Below, one piece after another: positions 1 to 8,057 of a stretch of 64,000 nucleotides of DNA; positions within the stretch are counted from its first letter, which is position 1; the number at the start of each line of letters is the position of its first letter. The stretch is from contig NZ_MEHJ01000001.1 of assembly GCF_001746415.1 (NCBI RefSeq), positions 5,524,501-5,588,500 on the forward strand, given 5' to 3'. The notes under the pieces were generated by a model that worked only from the letters and a program-made list of their open reading frames with translations, was not told the DNA's origin and searched no databases. This stretch comes from Streptomyces agglomeratus (GTDB lineage: Bacteria > Actinomycetota > Actinomycetes > Streptomycetales > Streptomycetaceae). Position numbers and translations under genes: made by a program.

Positions 1-1006
1 GGGCCGTTCCACCGCCCAGGCCGCCGTGCTCGTGCCGCTGCTCCAGATCGCCGTACTGACAGTGGCCGGAACACGCCTTGCGGCGGGCGAGCTCTCGGTG
101 GGCGGACTGCTCGCCGCCGCCCGGTACGCCGCGCTCGCCACCGGCATCGGGATGCTGGTCGGCCGGCTCAACGGGCTGGTGCGCAGCCGGGGCGCGGCCC
201 GCCGCCTCGCCGGACTGCTCGCCGTACCGGCCACCGCGCACGGCGACGCGGAACTCGCGCCCGGCGACGGGACGCTGGAGCTGCGCGGCGTCACGGTCGC
301 CCACGGCGGGCGCACGATCCTGGACCGGCTCGACCTCACCGTCCCGGGCGGCACCTCGCTCGCCCTGGTGGGCCGCTCGGGCTCCGGCAAGTCCACCGTC
401 GCCGCGGTCGCGGGCCGCCTCGCCGACCCCGACGCGGGTACGGTCACGCTCGACGGGGTACCGCTGCGCGAGCTGCCGCGCGACGTGCTGCGCCGCGCGG
501 TGGGCCAGGCGTTCGAGCGGCCGGCGCTGCTGGGCGCCACGATCGGCGGCACGATCGCCTTCGGCCCCGGTGAACCGGACGCCGCGACCGTGCGGGAGGC
601 GGCCCGTACCGCCCGCGCCGACGACTTCGTACGCCGCCTTCCGCACGGCTACGACACCCCCTGCGCCGAGGCCCCGCTGTCCGGCGGCGAGGCCCAGCGG
701 CTCGGCCTGGCCCGGGCCTTCGCCCACCCCGGCCGGCTGCTGATCCTGGACGACGCGACCTCCAGCCTCGATACGGTCACCGAGCTGCGGGTCGCGGAGG
801 CCCTCACCCGGCAGGCCGGTGTCCGTACCCGCCTGATCATCGCGCACCGGGCCTCGACGGCCGCCCGCGCCGACCGGGTCGCGTGGCTGCACGAAGGCCG
901 CATCCGCGCGGTGGGGCCGCACGCGCGGCTGTGGGAGCAATGGGAGGACTACCGCGCGGTGTTCACAGGCACCGACGACACACCAGAGGACCGAGGCAGG
1001 TCATGA
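1..1006 (+). CDS. RamA/AmfB-like ABC exporter half-transporter, C-terminal part (5' end outside window)
   Basis: C-terminal part of a fused membrane/ATPase ABC exporter; the reading frame is open to the left edge, so the start lies outside. The visible part has the end of the membrane domain, then a nucleotide-binding domain with Walker A GRSGSGKS, signature LSGGE, and Walker B LLILDDAT followed by the IAHR switch histidine. The position after the Walker B aspartate is Asp, not the usual catalytic Glu. The stop overlaps the start of the next exporter gene (ATGA), so the two are translationally coupled and probably form a heterodimer. With the following half-transporter and the convergent RamR-like regulator this matches the ramA-ramB-ramR order of SapB loci, where the pair is thought to export the lanthipeptide morphogen. 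The lanthionine synthetase and prepeptide genes would lie to the left, unseen. The assignment to RamA/AmfB rests mainly on context. Confidence 0.82.
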   Translation, partial: GRSTAQAAVLVPLLQIAVLTVAGTRLAAGELSVGGLLAAARYAALATGIGMLVGRLNGLVRSRGAARRLAGLLAVPATAHGDAELAPGDGTLELRGVTVAHGGRTILDRLDLTVPGGTSLALVGRSGSGKSTVAAVAGRLADPDAGTVTLDGVPLRELPRDVLRRAVGQAFERPALLGATIGGTIAFGPGEPDAATVREAARTARADDFVRRLPHGYDTPCAEAPLSGGEAQRLGLARAFAHPGRLLILDDATSSLDTVTELRVAEALTRQAGVRTRLIIAHRASTAARADRVAWLHEGRIRAVGPHARLWEQWEDYRAVFTGTDDTPEDRGRS

Positions 1007-2889
1007 CGCCAGAAACGCCCCGCCTGCGCACCGAGGGCCTGCGCTTCCTGAGCCGGCGGCGGCCCGTGCTGGCCCGGCTGGGAGGCTGGTCGCTGCTCGA
1101 AGCCGCGCAGACCTTCCTCTTCGGGTACGCCGTCGCCCGCGCCCTCGACCACGGATTCCTGGCCGGCCGCACGTCCGTGGGGCTGGGCTGGCTGGCGGCG
1201 GCGGCCGTGGCCGTCGCGGCCGGGGCGTACGGCACCGGGCGGGTGTTCCGGGCGGTGTCCGAGCTGGTGGAGCCGCTGCGCGACGGCCTCGTGCGCCGCG
1301 TCGTCGACCACGCTCTGGAGAGCGCCGACCATGGGGCGGTGTCCCGGCTCACCCACCAGGTGGAGATCGCCAGGGACACCTTCGCCGGTCTGGTCATGGT
1401 CTCCCGGTCGTTCGTCTTCACGGCCGCCGGTGCGCTGGCCGGGCTCGCCTCACTGGCGCCCGCGCTGCTGCTGGTCGTGGTGCCGCCGCTGGTCCTCGGC
1501 CTCGGGCTGTTCCTCGTGACCCTGCGCCCGATGGCCCGCCGTCAGGAGACGTTCCTGGCCGCCGACGAGGAGGTCGCGGAGGTACTGGACGCGACCGCCG
1601 CCGGGCTGCGGGACATCGCGGCAGCCGGCGCGGAGGCCCGGACCGCCACCGAGGCGGACACCCGGTTCGACGCCGAGTTCCGCGCCGCGCGCACGCTCGC
1701 GCGCTGGGGGGTGCTGCGGGTGCTCGCGGTGGCGGTGGCCGGCCGGCTGCCGGTGGTGCTGCTGCTGGTGGCGGCGCCCTGGCTGCTGCGCCGAGGGGTG
1801 ACGCCCGGCGACCTGGTGGGGGCTCTCACGTACCTGATGTACGCCCTGCTGCCCGCGCTCCAGAGCCTGATGCAGGCCCTGGGCACGGCGGGCTCCCGCC
1901 TGACGGTGGTACTGCGCCGCCTGACGGGACGGCCGTCTGGGGGGACACCCGCCGCCAGGCCGCCCGAGGGCGAGCCGGGCGCGCGTGGCCCGGCGCCTTC
2001 CGGCACCGGTACGGGACGGGAGGAGAACCCGCCCCGCCCGGCCGCCGTGGAGCTTCGGGGGGTGACCTTCGCCTACGGTCCGCACGCCGAGCCGGTGTTC
2101 CGGGAGCTCGACCTCACCGTTCCGGCCGGCGGTCACCTCACGGTCGTCGGGCCCAGCGGTATCGGCAAGTCCACCCTGACCGCCCTGGTCGCGGGCCTGC
2201 TGGTGCCCGGCCGGGGGGAGGTGCTGCTCTGCGGCGGGCCGGTGCGCGGCGCGGTGCACCGGCGGGTGCTGGTGCCGCAGGAGGCGTACGTCTTCTCCGG
2301 GACGCTGCGCGACAACCTCACCTATCTGTGCCCGGACCCGCCGCCCGACTCCGCCGTGCTCGCCTCCGCCCGCGCGGTCGGGGCGTACGAACTGCTGCTG
2401 CGGCTGGGCGGCCCGGACGCCACGGTGGCGCCGCGCGAACTCTCGGCAGGGGAGCGGCAGTTGATGGCACTGGCCCGCGCGCACCTCGCGCCCGTGCCCG
2501 TCGTCATGCTCGACGAGGCGACCTGCCACCTCGATCCGGCGGCCGAGGCCCGCGCCGAGCGCGCCTTCGCCCGGCGCCCGGACACCACGCTGATCGTCGT
2601 TGCCCACCGGATCAGCTCGGCCCGGCGCGCGGACCGTGTCCTGGTGATGGACGGTACGCACGCCGTGAGCGGCAGTCATGACGAACTGATCCGGTGCTCC
2701 GCGCTCTACCGGGACCTGGCCGGCGGCTGGTCAGAGCCAGCCGGCGCCCTGCGAGATGCGAATGGCGTCCACACGATTGCGGGCGCCCGTCTTGCGGGTG
2801 ATCGCGGCCATGTAGTTGCGCACCGTTCCGTTGGTCAGGTGCAGGCTGTGGGCGATCTCGGTGACGTCCGCCCCCTCGGCGGCGAGTGA
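1003..2889 (+). CDS. RamB/AmfA-like ABC exporter half-transporter
   Basis: A 628-residue fused membrane plus ATPase ABC exporter subunit. The ATG at 1003 overlaps the stop of the previous gene (ATGA). Residues about 20-310 carry the membrane helices, about 330-380 is a Pro/Gly-rich linker, then an ATPase domain with Walker A GPSGIGKS, signature LSAGE (a variant of LSGGQ), and Walker B VVMLDEAT with the catalytic Glu present. With the partner subunit this gives one intact and one degenerate ATP site, as in heterodimeric exporters. Probable role: export of the SapB-type lanthipeptide. The 3' end is odd. No stop codon occurs until 2887-2889, so the last 53 codons run antisense across the 3' end of the convergent regulator gene. 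That tail has no recognisable domain and may be an annotation or frame artefact. Confidence 0.85.
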   Translation: MTPETPRLRTEGLRFLSRRRPVLARLGGWSLLEAAQTFLFGYAVARALDHGFLAGRTSVGLGWLAAAAVAVAAGAYGTGRVFRAVSELVEPLRDGLVRRVVDHALESADHGAVSRLTHQVEIARDTFAGLVMVSRSFVFTAAGALAGLASLAPALLLVVVPPLVLGLGLFLVTLRPMARRQETFLAADEEVAEVLDATAAGLRDIAAAGAEARTATEADTRFDAEFRAARTLARWGVLRVLAVAVAGRLPVVLLLVAAPWLLRRGVTPGDLVGALTYLMYALLPALQSLMQALGTAGSRLTVVLRRLTGRPSGGTPAARPPEGEPGARGPAPSGTGTGREENPPRPAAVELRGVTFAYGPHAEPVFRELDLTVPAGGHLTVVGPSGIGKSTLTALVAGLLVPGRGEVLLCGGPVRGAVHRRVLVPQEAYVFSGTLRDNLTYLCPDPPPDSAVLASARAVGAYELLLRLGGPDATVAPRELSAGERQLMALARAHLAPVPVVMLDEATCHLDPAAEARAERAFARRPDTTLIVVAHRISSARRADRVLVMDGTHAVSGSHDELIRCSALYRDLAGGWSEPAGALRDANGVHTIAGARLAGDRGHVVAHRSVGQVQAVGDLGDVRPLGGE

Positions 2890-3348
2890 CAGCACGCTCA
2901 ACTCACGCTGGGTCAGCGGGCTGCGGGCCGCGTCCAGGAACGCGTGCGCGAGCGAGTCGTCGACGAAGCGTTCCCCCGCCGCGACCCGCCGTACCCCTTG
3001 GAGGAGCCGCTCGGTCGTGGCGTCCTTGTTGACGTAGCCCTGGGCGTCGGTCTCGTACGCGCGCCGCAGGAGCCCGGGTTTGCCCGCGGGGACCAGGACG
3101 AGCAGCGCGCAGCCCGGGTACGCGCCGCAGGCGCCCGACACTTCCGCGGCGGCCACCAGACCCGGTGATCCGGGCCCCTCCGCGTCGACCACGCAGACCT
3201 GCGGCGGTAACGACCGCGCGCTGTGCACCGCTCCCGCCGGGGTGCTCGTCGATATCTCGATGTCGGGCTCCTTTTCCAGTAACGCGGCCAGTCCCGACCG
3301 CACCAGACAGATGTCGTGCACGAGAAGAACGCGGATCGTGTTGATCAC
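2731..3348 (-). CDS. ramR: RamR/AmfR-like NarL-family response regulator
   Basis: A 205-residue receiver plus LuxR-type HTH protein. The receiver starts IRVLLVHD, so the usual acidic pair is degenerate (HD instead of DD/ED), while the phosphoacceptor-type Asp is kept in VCVVDAEG. The C-terminal HTH runs from PLTQRELSVLSLA through LHLTNGTVRNYM to the end IRISQGAGWL. The atypical receiver pocket, the LVHD...RSGLAALLE start and this HTH are features I associate with RamR/AmfR, the activator of SapB production. Position supports this: it is convergent with two exporter genes, as in ram/amf loci. Known RamR activates the ram operon and is thought to act without classic phosphorylation. No histidine kinase is adjacent. 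ATG start at 3348. Confidence 0.83.
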   Translation of the reverse strand: MINTIRVLLVHDICLVRSGLAALLEKEPDIEISTSTPAGAVHSARSLPPQVCVVDAEGPGSPGLVAAAEVSGACGAYPGCALLVLVPAGKPGLLRRAYETDAQGYVNKDATTERLLQGVRRVAAGERFVDDSLAHAFLDAARSPLTQRELSVLSLAAEGADVTEIAHSLHLTNGTVRNYMAAITRKTGARNRVDAIRISQGAGWL

Positions 3349-3505
3349 TGACTGCTCCCCCGGAGAAACCCTGCGTAGCCCTGCATGGACATGGCACGTC
3401 GCTCATTAGTACCCGGGACGGCCGATCTCACGGGTGCGGATTCAGGCCATTGGCGGGTGCGGGAGGGGCGCGCAGGGCGCACTTCCGTTGCGTATGCGCC
3501 CCCTG

Positions 3506-4138
3506 TTACCGGCGGGAAGGTCCCTCGGTGGCATCCGCCGGGCCGGTCAGGTCGATCAGCCTGCACACCGTCTCGATGTCGATCTTCACCTGCGCGATGG
3601 ACGCCCGCCCGGAAAGCCACGTGATCAGCGCCGAGTGCCAGGTGTGCTCGATGACCCTGACCGCCGAAAGCTGCTCCGGGGTCGGCGCTCCCGCCAGGTC
3701 CATCGCGTCCAGGATGATCGCCGTCGTCTGGCGCGACACCGTGTCCACCTCCGGGCTGACGCTGCGGTCCGCGAAAGTCAGCGCCCGCACCATGGCGTCC
3801 GCCAGCTGCGGTTCCCGCTGGAGGGCCCGGAAGGCGCGCATCAGCGTCTCGGCGACGCGCTCGGCCGCGGTCTCGCCCGCCGGGGGCCGCTTGCGCAGTG
3901 TGGTGTGCATGTGGTGGAGCTGGTCCTGCATGGTGGCGACCAGCAGGTGGACCTTGGACGGGAAGTAGCGGTACAGCGTGCCCAGTGCGACACCGGCGGC
4001 CTCGGCCACCTCGCGCATCTGCACCGCGTCGAAGCCGCCCCGGCTGGCGAGCTGGGCGCTGGCGTGCAGGATGCGGCGGCGGCGCGCCTCCTGGCGTTCC
4101 GTCAGAGGCGGCGACGAGGGCTTGACTTCCGCTGTCAT
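3506..4138 (-). CDS. KstR-like TetR-family repressor
   Basis: TetR-family regulator of 210 residues from the ATG at 4138; an upstream ATG (4147) and GTG (4252) are in frame and possible. The HTH reads RRRRILHASAQLAS, then GFDAVQMREVAEAAGVALGTLYRYFPSKVH. The VQMR...VGTLYRYFPSKVHLL stretch and the ligand domain (ALTFADRSVSPEVD, HTWHSALITWLSGRAS) closely follow mycobacterial KstR as I recall it, the repressor of cholesterol catabolism that is relieved by steroid CoA-thioesters. A perfect KstR-type operator lies at 4312-4325 in the divergent region, and two more precede acyl-CoA catabolic operons in this window, which supports the call. Ligand and true regulon in this organism are inferred. Confidence 0.85.
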   Translation of the reverse strand: MTAEVKPSSPPLTERQEARRRRILHASAQLASRGGFDAVQMREVAEAAGVALGTLYRYFPSKVHLLVATMQDQLHHMHTTLRKRPPAGETAAERVAETLMRAFRALQREPQLADAMVRALTFADRSVSPEVDTVSRQTTAIILDAMDLAGAPTPEQLSAVRVIEHTWHSALITWLSGRASIAQVKIDIETVCRLIDLTGPADATEGPSRR

Positions 4139-4311
4139 GCGTCCCATTCCATGGCATTTGTCCGTACGCCGGGCGTGGGGGACCGGGACCCCCGGGTGGC
4201 ACAGCATGGCAGGGAGCCGGTCGTGGCGCGAATCACCTGATCCGGCGCTCACGGTCGCGCTACCTGCCGGTAGATTCAGACGTCGTCGGATGTGTGTGGA
4301 CCGATCGATAC

Positions 4312-4325
4312 TGAAACTTGTTCTA
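4312..4325 (+). promoter_or_regulatory. KstR-type operator upstream of the glycosyltransferase operon
   Basis: TGAAACTTGTTCTA fits the KstR consensus TnnAACnnGTTnnA at every fixed position. Its last TA begins TAGGTT (4324-4329), a plausible -10 box reading right toward the glycosyltransferase gene, 66 bases before its GTG. It also lies upstream of the divergent KstR-like gene, so it could serve both. Confidence 0.75.
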
Positions 4326-4391
4326 GGTTAGCGCCAGCGGTTACGCTCCCGGCTACGCTCCGGTGAAAGAGCAGCGAGAAGGGGGCCGAGA

Positions 4392-5717
4392 GTGACCGCT
4401 GAGGCCATAGAGGCGGGCCCCCACACGGGGGACCCGGTCCAGGGCGACCGTCCGCTGCGCATCGCGCTCCTGACGTACAAGGGCAACCCCTTCTGCGGGG
4501 GCCAGGGCGTCTACGTACGCCACCTCTCCCGCGAGCTCGCCCGTCTCGGCCACAGCGTCGAAGTCCTCGGCTCCCAGCCCTATCCCGTACTCGACGAGGG
4601 CGTACCGCTGACCGAGCTGGCCAGCCTCGACCTGTACCGCAGCCCCGACCCCTTCCGGACGCCGAAGCGCGACGAGTACCGCGACTGGATCGACGCCCTC
4701 GAAGTCGCGACGATGTGGACCGGCGGCTTCCCCGAGCCCCTCACCTTCTCGCTGCGCGCCAGGCGCCACCTGAGCGCCCGCCGGGGCGCGTTCGACGTCA
4801 TCCACGACAACCAGACGCTCGGTTACGGACTGCTCGGCGACCTCGGCGCCCCCCTGGTCACCACCATCCATCACCCCATCACCGTCGACCGGCGGCTCGA
4901 CCTCGATGCCGCGACCAGCCGCCTCAAGCGCGCCTCCGTGCGCCGCTGGTACGGCTTCACACGGATGCAGAAGCGCGTCGCCCGCCGCCTGCCCTCCGTG
5001 CTCACCGTCTCGGGCTCCTCGCAGGAGGAGATAGTCGAACACCTCGGCGTACGCCGCGACCGGATCCGCGTCGTGCACATCGGCGCGGACACCGGCCTCT
5101 GGTCGCCCGACCCGTCCGTCGCGGAGATCCCCGGCCGCATCGTGACGACCTCCAGCGCCGACGTACCGCTCAAGGGCCTCGTCCACCTCGTCGAGGCCCT
5201 CGCCAAACTCCGCACCGAGCAGCCCGACGCCCACCTCGTCGTCGTCGGCAAGCGCGCCGAGGAGGGGCCGGTCGCCCAGGCCATCGAGCGGTACGGGCTC
5301 GGGGGCACCGTCGAGTTCGTCAAGGGCATCAGCGACCAGGAGCTCGTCGACCTCGTACGCAGCGCCCAGGTCTCCTGCGTCCCCTCCCTGTACGAGGGCT
5401 TCTCGCTGCCCGCCGCCGAAGCCATGGCCACCGGTACCCCGCTCGTCGCCACCACCGGCGGCGCGATCCCCGAGGTCACGGGGGCGGACGGCGAGACGTG
5501 CCTGGCCGTGCCGCCCGGCGACGCGGGCGCGCTGGCCGCCGCGCTCGGCCGGCTCCTGAGCGACCCCGCGCTGCGCCGGCGCCTCGGCGCGGCCGGACGC
5601 GAGCGGGTACTGGACAAGTTCACCTGGGCCAGGGCCGCCCAGGGCACCGCCGAGCTCTACCGCGAGCGGCTCGCCCACAGCACGGCGCACAGCGCGGTGC
5701 GCGGGGGAGCCCGGTGA
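4392..5717 (+). CDS. GT4-family glycosyltransferase
   Basis: A 441-residue retaining GT-B glycosyltransferase of family 4. The N-terminal half shows the glycine-rich acceptor-side loop (PFCGGQGVYVRHLSRELARLG). The C-terminal half has the sugar-nucleotide site, with EGFSLPAAEAMATGTP giving the E-x7-E motif and VHIGADTGLW before it. No membrane helices, so probably cytoplasmic or peripheral. GTG start at 4392. It is the first gene of an operon with a methyltransferase 124 bases on and a toroid protein coupled to that. The promoter region carries a KstR-type operator, so expression may follow steroid- or acyl-CoA status. Donor and acceptor cannot be told from sequence. A lipid, terpenoid or polysaccharide precursor is possible. 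Confidence 0.85.
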   Translation: MTAEAIEAGPHTGDPVQGDRPLRIALLTYKGNPFCGGQGVYVRHLSRELARLGHSVEVLGSQPYPVLDEGVPLTELASLDLYRSPDPFRTPKRDEYRDWIDALEVATMWTGGFPEPLTFSLRARRHLSARRGAFDVIHDNQTLGYGLLGDLGAPLVTTIHHPITVDRRLDLDAATSRLKRASVRRWYGFTRMQKRVARRLPSVLTVSGSSQEEIVEHLGVRRDRIRVVHIGADTGLWSPDPSVAEIPGRIVTTSSADVPLKGLVHLVEALAKLRTEQPDAHLVVVGKRAEEGPVAQAIERYGLGGTVEFVKGISDQELVDLVRSAQVSCVPSLYEGFSLPAAEAMATGTPLVATTGGAIPEVTGADGETCLAVPPGDAGALAAALGRLLSDPALRRRLGAAGRERVLDKFTWARAAQGTAELYRERLAHSTAHSAVRGGAR

Positions 5718-5841
5718 GACCCCGCTGAAGCAGGCGCCGCCGACCGCGCGGTGCCCGCAGACCCCCGCCGCCCCGCGGCCCCCGCCATGCGTGCCCGGTG
5801 ACCCGGCGCCGTAACCACCCCCATCCGGAAGGGCAGACCCC

Positions 5842-6588
5842 GTGCTGACCGTGGACTTCTCCCGCTTCCCGCTCGCCCCGGGCGATCGCGTGCTCGACCT
5901 GGGCTGCGGCGCGGGCCGGCACGCCTTCGAGTGCTACCGGCGCGGCGCCCAGGTGGTGGCCCTCGACCAGAACGGCGAGGAGATCCGCGAGGTCGCCAAG
6001 TGGTTCGCCGCCATGAAGGAGGCCGGCGAGGCCCCGGCGGGCGCCACCGCCACCGCCATGGAGGGCGACGCGCTCAACCTCCCCTTCCCCGACGCCTCGT
6101 TCGACGTCGTGATCATCTCCGAGGTCATGGAGCACATCCCCGACGACAAGGGCGTGCTCGCCGAGATGGTCCGCGTGCTGAAGCCGGGCGGGCGCATCGC
6201 TGTCACCGTGCCGCGCTACGGGCCGGAGAAGATCTGCTGGGCGCTCAGCGACGCGTACCACGAGGTCGAGGGTGGCCACATCCGCATCTACAAGGCCGAC
6301 GAGCTGCTCGGCAGGATGCGCGAAGCGGGCCTCAAGCCGTACGGCACGCACCACGCCCACGCGCTGCACTCGCCGTACTGGTGGCTCAAGTGCGCGTTCG
6401 GTGTGGACAACGACAAGGCGCTGCCGGTCCGCGCGTACCACAAGCTGCTGGTCTGGGACATCATGAAGAAACCCCTCGCCACGCGCCTCGCCGAGCAGGC
6501 GCTGAACCCCCTGGTGGGCAAGAGCTTCGTGGCGTACGCGACCAAGCCCCACCTGCCGGCCACGTCGGTCGCGGCGGACGCGAAGTGA
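5842..6588 (+). CDS. class I SAM-dependent methyltransferase
   Basis: A 248-residue methyltransferase with motif I VLDLGCGAGRHAFE near the N-terminus, an acidic end to strand 2 (VVALDQNG), a motif II region at VVIISEVMEHIPDD and LKPGGRIAVTVP after it, which is the Methyltransf_11 type fold. GTG start at 5842. The stop overlaps the next gene's GTG (GTGA at 6585-6588), so translation of the toroid protein is coupled to it. Sits between the glycosyltransferase and the toroid gene, and so probably acts on the same product. The substrate is unknown. A small-molecule O- or C-methylation, for example of a glycosylated or isoprenoid intermediate, is a guess from context only. Confidence 0.85.
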   Translation: MLTVDFSRFPLAPGDRVLDLGCGAGRHAFECYRRGAQVVALDQNGEEIREVAKWFAAMKEAGEAPAGATATAMEGDALNLPFPDASFDVVIISEVMEHIPDDKGVLAEMVRVLKPGGRIAVTVPRYGPEKICWALSDAYHEVEGGHIRIYKADELLGRMREAGLKPYGTHHAHALHSPYWWLKCAFGVDNDKALPVRAYHKLLVWDIMKKPLATRLAEQALNPLVGKSFVAYATKPHLPATSVAADAK

Positions 6589-7655
6589 CCATTCCCGAGC
6601 GTACGGAACACCTCGTCCTGCCTGGCGTCCTCACCTCCGAGGAGGCCGCCGAGACCGTGGCCGGCATCCTCGCCGCACAGCGCGAGGACGGCGCCATCCC
6701 GTGGTTCCGGGGCCACCACCTCGACCCGTGGGACCACACCGAGGCCGCCATGGCGCTCGACGCGGCGGGCGAGCACGACGCCGCCGCCCGCGCCTACGAG
6801 TGGCTGGCCCGGCACCAGAACGCGGACGGCTCCTGGTACGCGGCGTACGACGACGGGGACGCCGAGCGCGTCACCGACCGCGGCCGCGAGACGAACTTCT
6901 GCGCGTACATCGCCGTCGGTGTCTGGCACCACTACCTCGCCACTGGCGACGACGCGTTCATCGACCGCATGTGGCCCGCCGTCTACGCGGCGACGGAGTT
7001 CGTACTCGCGCTCCAGCAGCCCGGCGGCCAGATCGGCTGGAAGCGGGAGGACGACGGCACGCCCGTCAACGACGCCCTGCTGACCGGCAGTTCCTCCATC
7101 CATCAGGCGCTGCGCTGCGCCCTCGCCGTCGCCGAGCAGCGCGAGGAGCCGCAGCCTGACTGGGAGCTGGCGGTCGGCGCGCTGCGGCACGCCATCCAGC
7201 GCCACCCCGAGCGGTTCCTCGACAAGAGCCGCTACTCGATGGACTGGTACTACCCGATCCTCGCGGGCGCGATCACCGGCCCGGAGGCCAAGGCCCGCAT
7301 CGAGGCCGACTGGGACAGCTTCGTCGTCCCCGGCCGCGGCGTGCGCTGCATACTCCCGAACCCCTGGGTGACCGGCGGCGAGAGCTGTGAGCTCGCCCTC
7401 GCCCTGTGGGTCATGGGGGAGTCGGACCGGGCGCTGGAGATCCTCCAGTCCATCCAGCACCTGCGCGCACCGGGCGGCATGTACTGGACCGGGTACGTCT
7501 TCGAGGGCAACCGGGCCGTGTGGCCCGAGGAACTCACCACCTGGACGGCGGGTTCCCTGCTGCTTGCGGTGGCCGCCCTCGGAGGCGACGAGGCGACCAC
7601 CGCGGTCTTCAGCGGCGAACGGCTGCCGCTCGGACTGGACCCGGACTGCTGCTGA
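6585..7655 (+). CDS. alpha/alpha-toroid protein, prenyltransferase/terpene-cyclase-like
   Basis: A 356-residue protein of the alpha/alpha-toroid type often labelled prenyltransferase or squalene oxidase repeat protein. It has repeated helical pairs with QW-like and related segments (AAQREDGAIPWF, LARHQNADGSWYAAY, LALQQPGGQIGW). I do not see the DxDD motif of class II terpene cyclases, so cyclase activity is not shown. The same fold occurs in glycoside hydrolases of the (alpha/alpha)6 class. The GTG at 6585 overlaps the methyltransferase stop. It ends just before a strong hairpin at 7664. As the third gene of the glycosyltransferase operon it may bind or process the lipid or glycan that the other two modify. 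Function is unassigned. Confidence 0.75.
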   Translation: MTIPERTEHLVLPGVLTSEEAAETVAGILAAQREDGAIPWFRGHHLDPWDHTEAAMALDAAGEHDAAARAYEWLARHQNADGSWYAAYDDGDAERVTDRGRETNFCAYIAVGVWHHYLATGDDAFIDRMWPAVYAATEFVLALQQPGGQIGWKREDDGTPVNDALLTGSSSIHQALRCALAVAEQREEPQPDWELAVGALRHAIQRHPERFLDKSRYSMDWYYPILAGAITGPEAKARIEADWDSFVVPGRGVRCILPNPWVTGGESCELALALWVMGESDRALEILQSIQHLRAPGGMYWTGYVFEGNRAVWPEELTTWTAGSLLLAVAALGGDEATTAVFSGERLPLGLDPDCC

Positions 7656-7663
7656 CCGCCCGG

Positions 7664-7690
7664 CCGCCGGCCCCGCCCCGGGGCCGGCGG
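7664..7690. terminator. bidirectional hairpin terminator
   Basis: Perfect 11-bp stem CCGCCGGCCCC / GGGGCCGGCGG with a 5-base loop, between the convergent toroid gene and small membrane protein gene. Confidence 0.8.
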
Positions 7691-7692
7691 GC

Positions 7693-7986
7693 TCAGTGGC
7701 GGCGCAGGACGTTGGCCAGGGCGTGACCGACGAAGAGGTACACGATCGCCGCCAGTCCGTAGCCGGCGACGACGCGCGCCCACGCCTCGTCGAAGGTGAA
7801 CAGGTCGTGAGACCAGCCGGCGAGCCAGCGGGCGGCGTCCTGGACGAAGTTCACCAGGTCGTTCGCGCGGTTGGCGTCCAGCAGGTACATCAGGATCCAC
7901 AGACCGAGTATCACGGCCATGATGTCGGCGATGACGATGATGATCGTCGCTGCCTGGTTGCTTCCACTGCGATGACGGGGGGACAT
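7693..7986 (-). CDS. small membrane protein, unknown function
   Basis: A 97-residue protein with two predicted membrane segments: residues about 12-37 (AATIIIVIADIMAVILGLWILMY) and about 70-92 (VVAGYGLAAIVYLFVGHAL). Between them is an amphipathic stretch, DLVNFVQDAARWLAGWSHDLF. The N-terminus is basic and probably cytoplasmic. No known domain recognised; small proteins of this shape are common and conserved in Streptomyces. The next gene, 71 bases away, is transcribed divergently from its own leaderless promoter. Confidence 0.75.
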   Translation of the reverse strand: MSPRHRSGSNQAATIIIVIADIMAVILGLWILMYLLDANRANDLVNFVQDAARWLAGWSHDLFTFDEAWARVVAGYGLAAIVYLFVGHALANVLRRH

Positions 7987-8057
7987 GTCGAACGTGTTGC
8001 CGTTTTACGCCCGGTGAAACGGGGCCGTTCCGCTCGCGGGTTCACTAGAGTGCCCGC

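Noticed and set aside
4353..5690. 445-codon minus-strand frame opposite the glycosyltransferase
   Set aside because: Shadow frame rich in Gly/Val/Ala/Asp; GT4 motifs on the plus strand are clear.
7987..8057. CCGTTT/AAACGG inverted repeat upstream of the mycothiol-type gene
   Set aside because: Only 6 bp with an 11-base spacing; too weak to call an operator or terminator.
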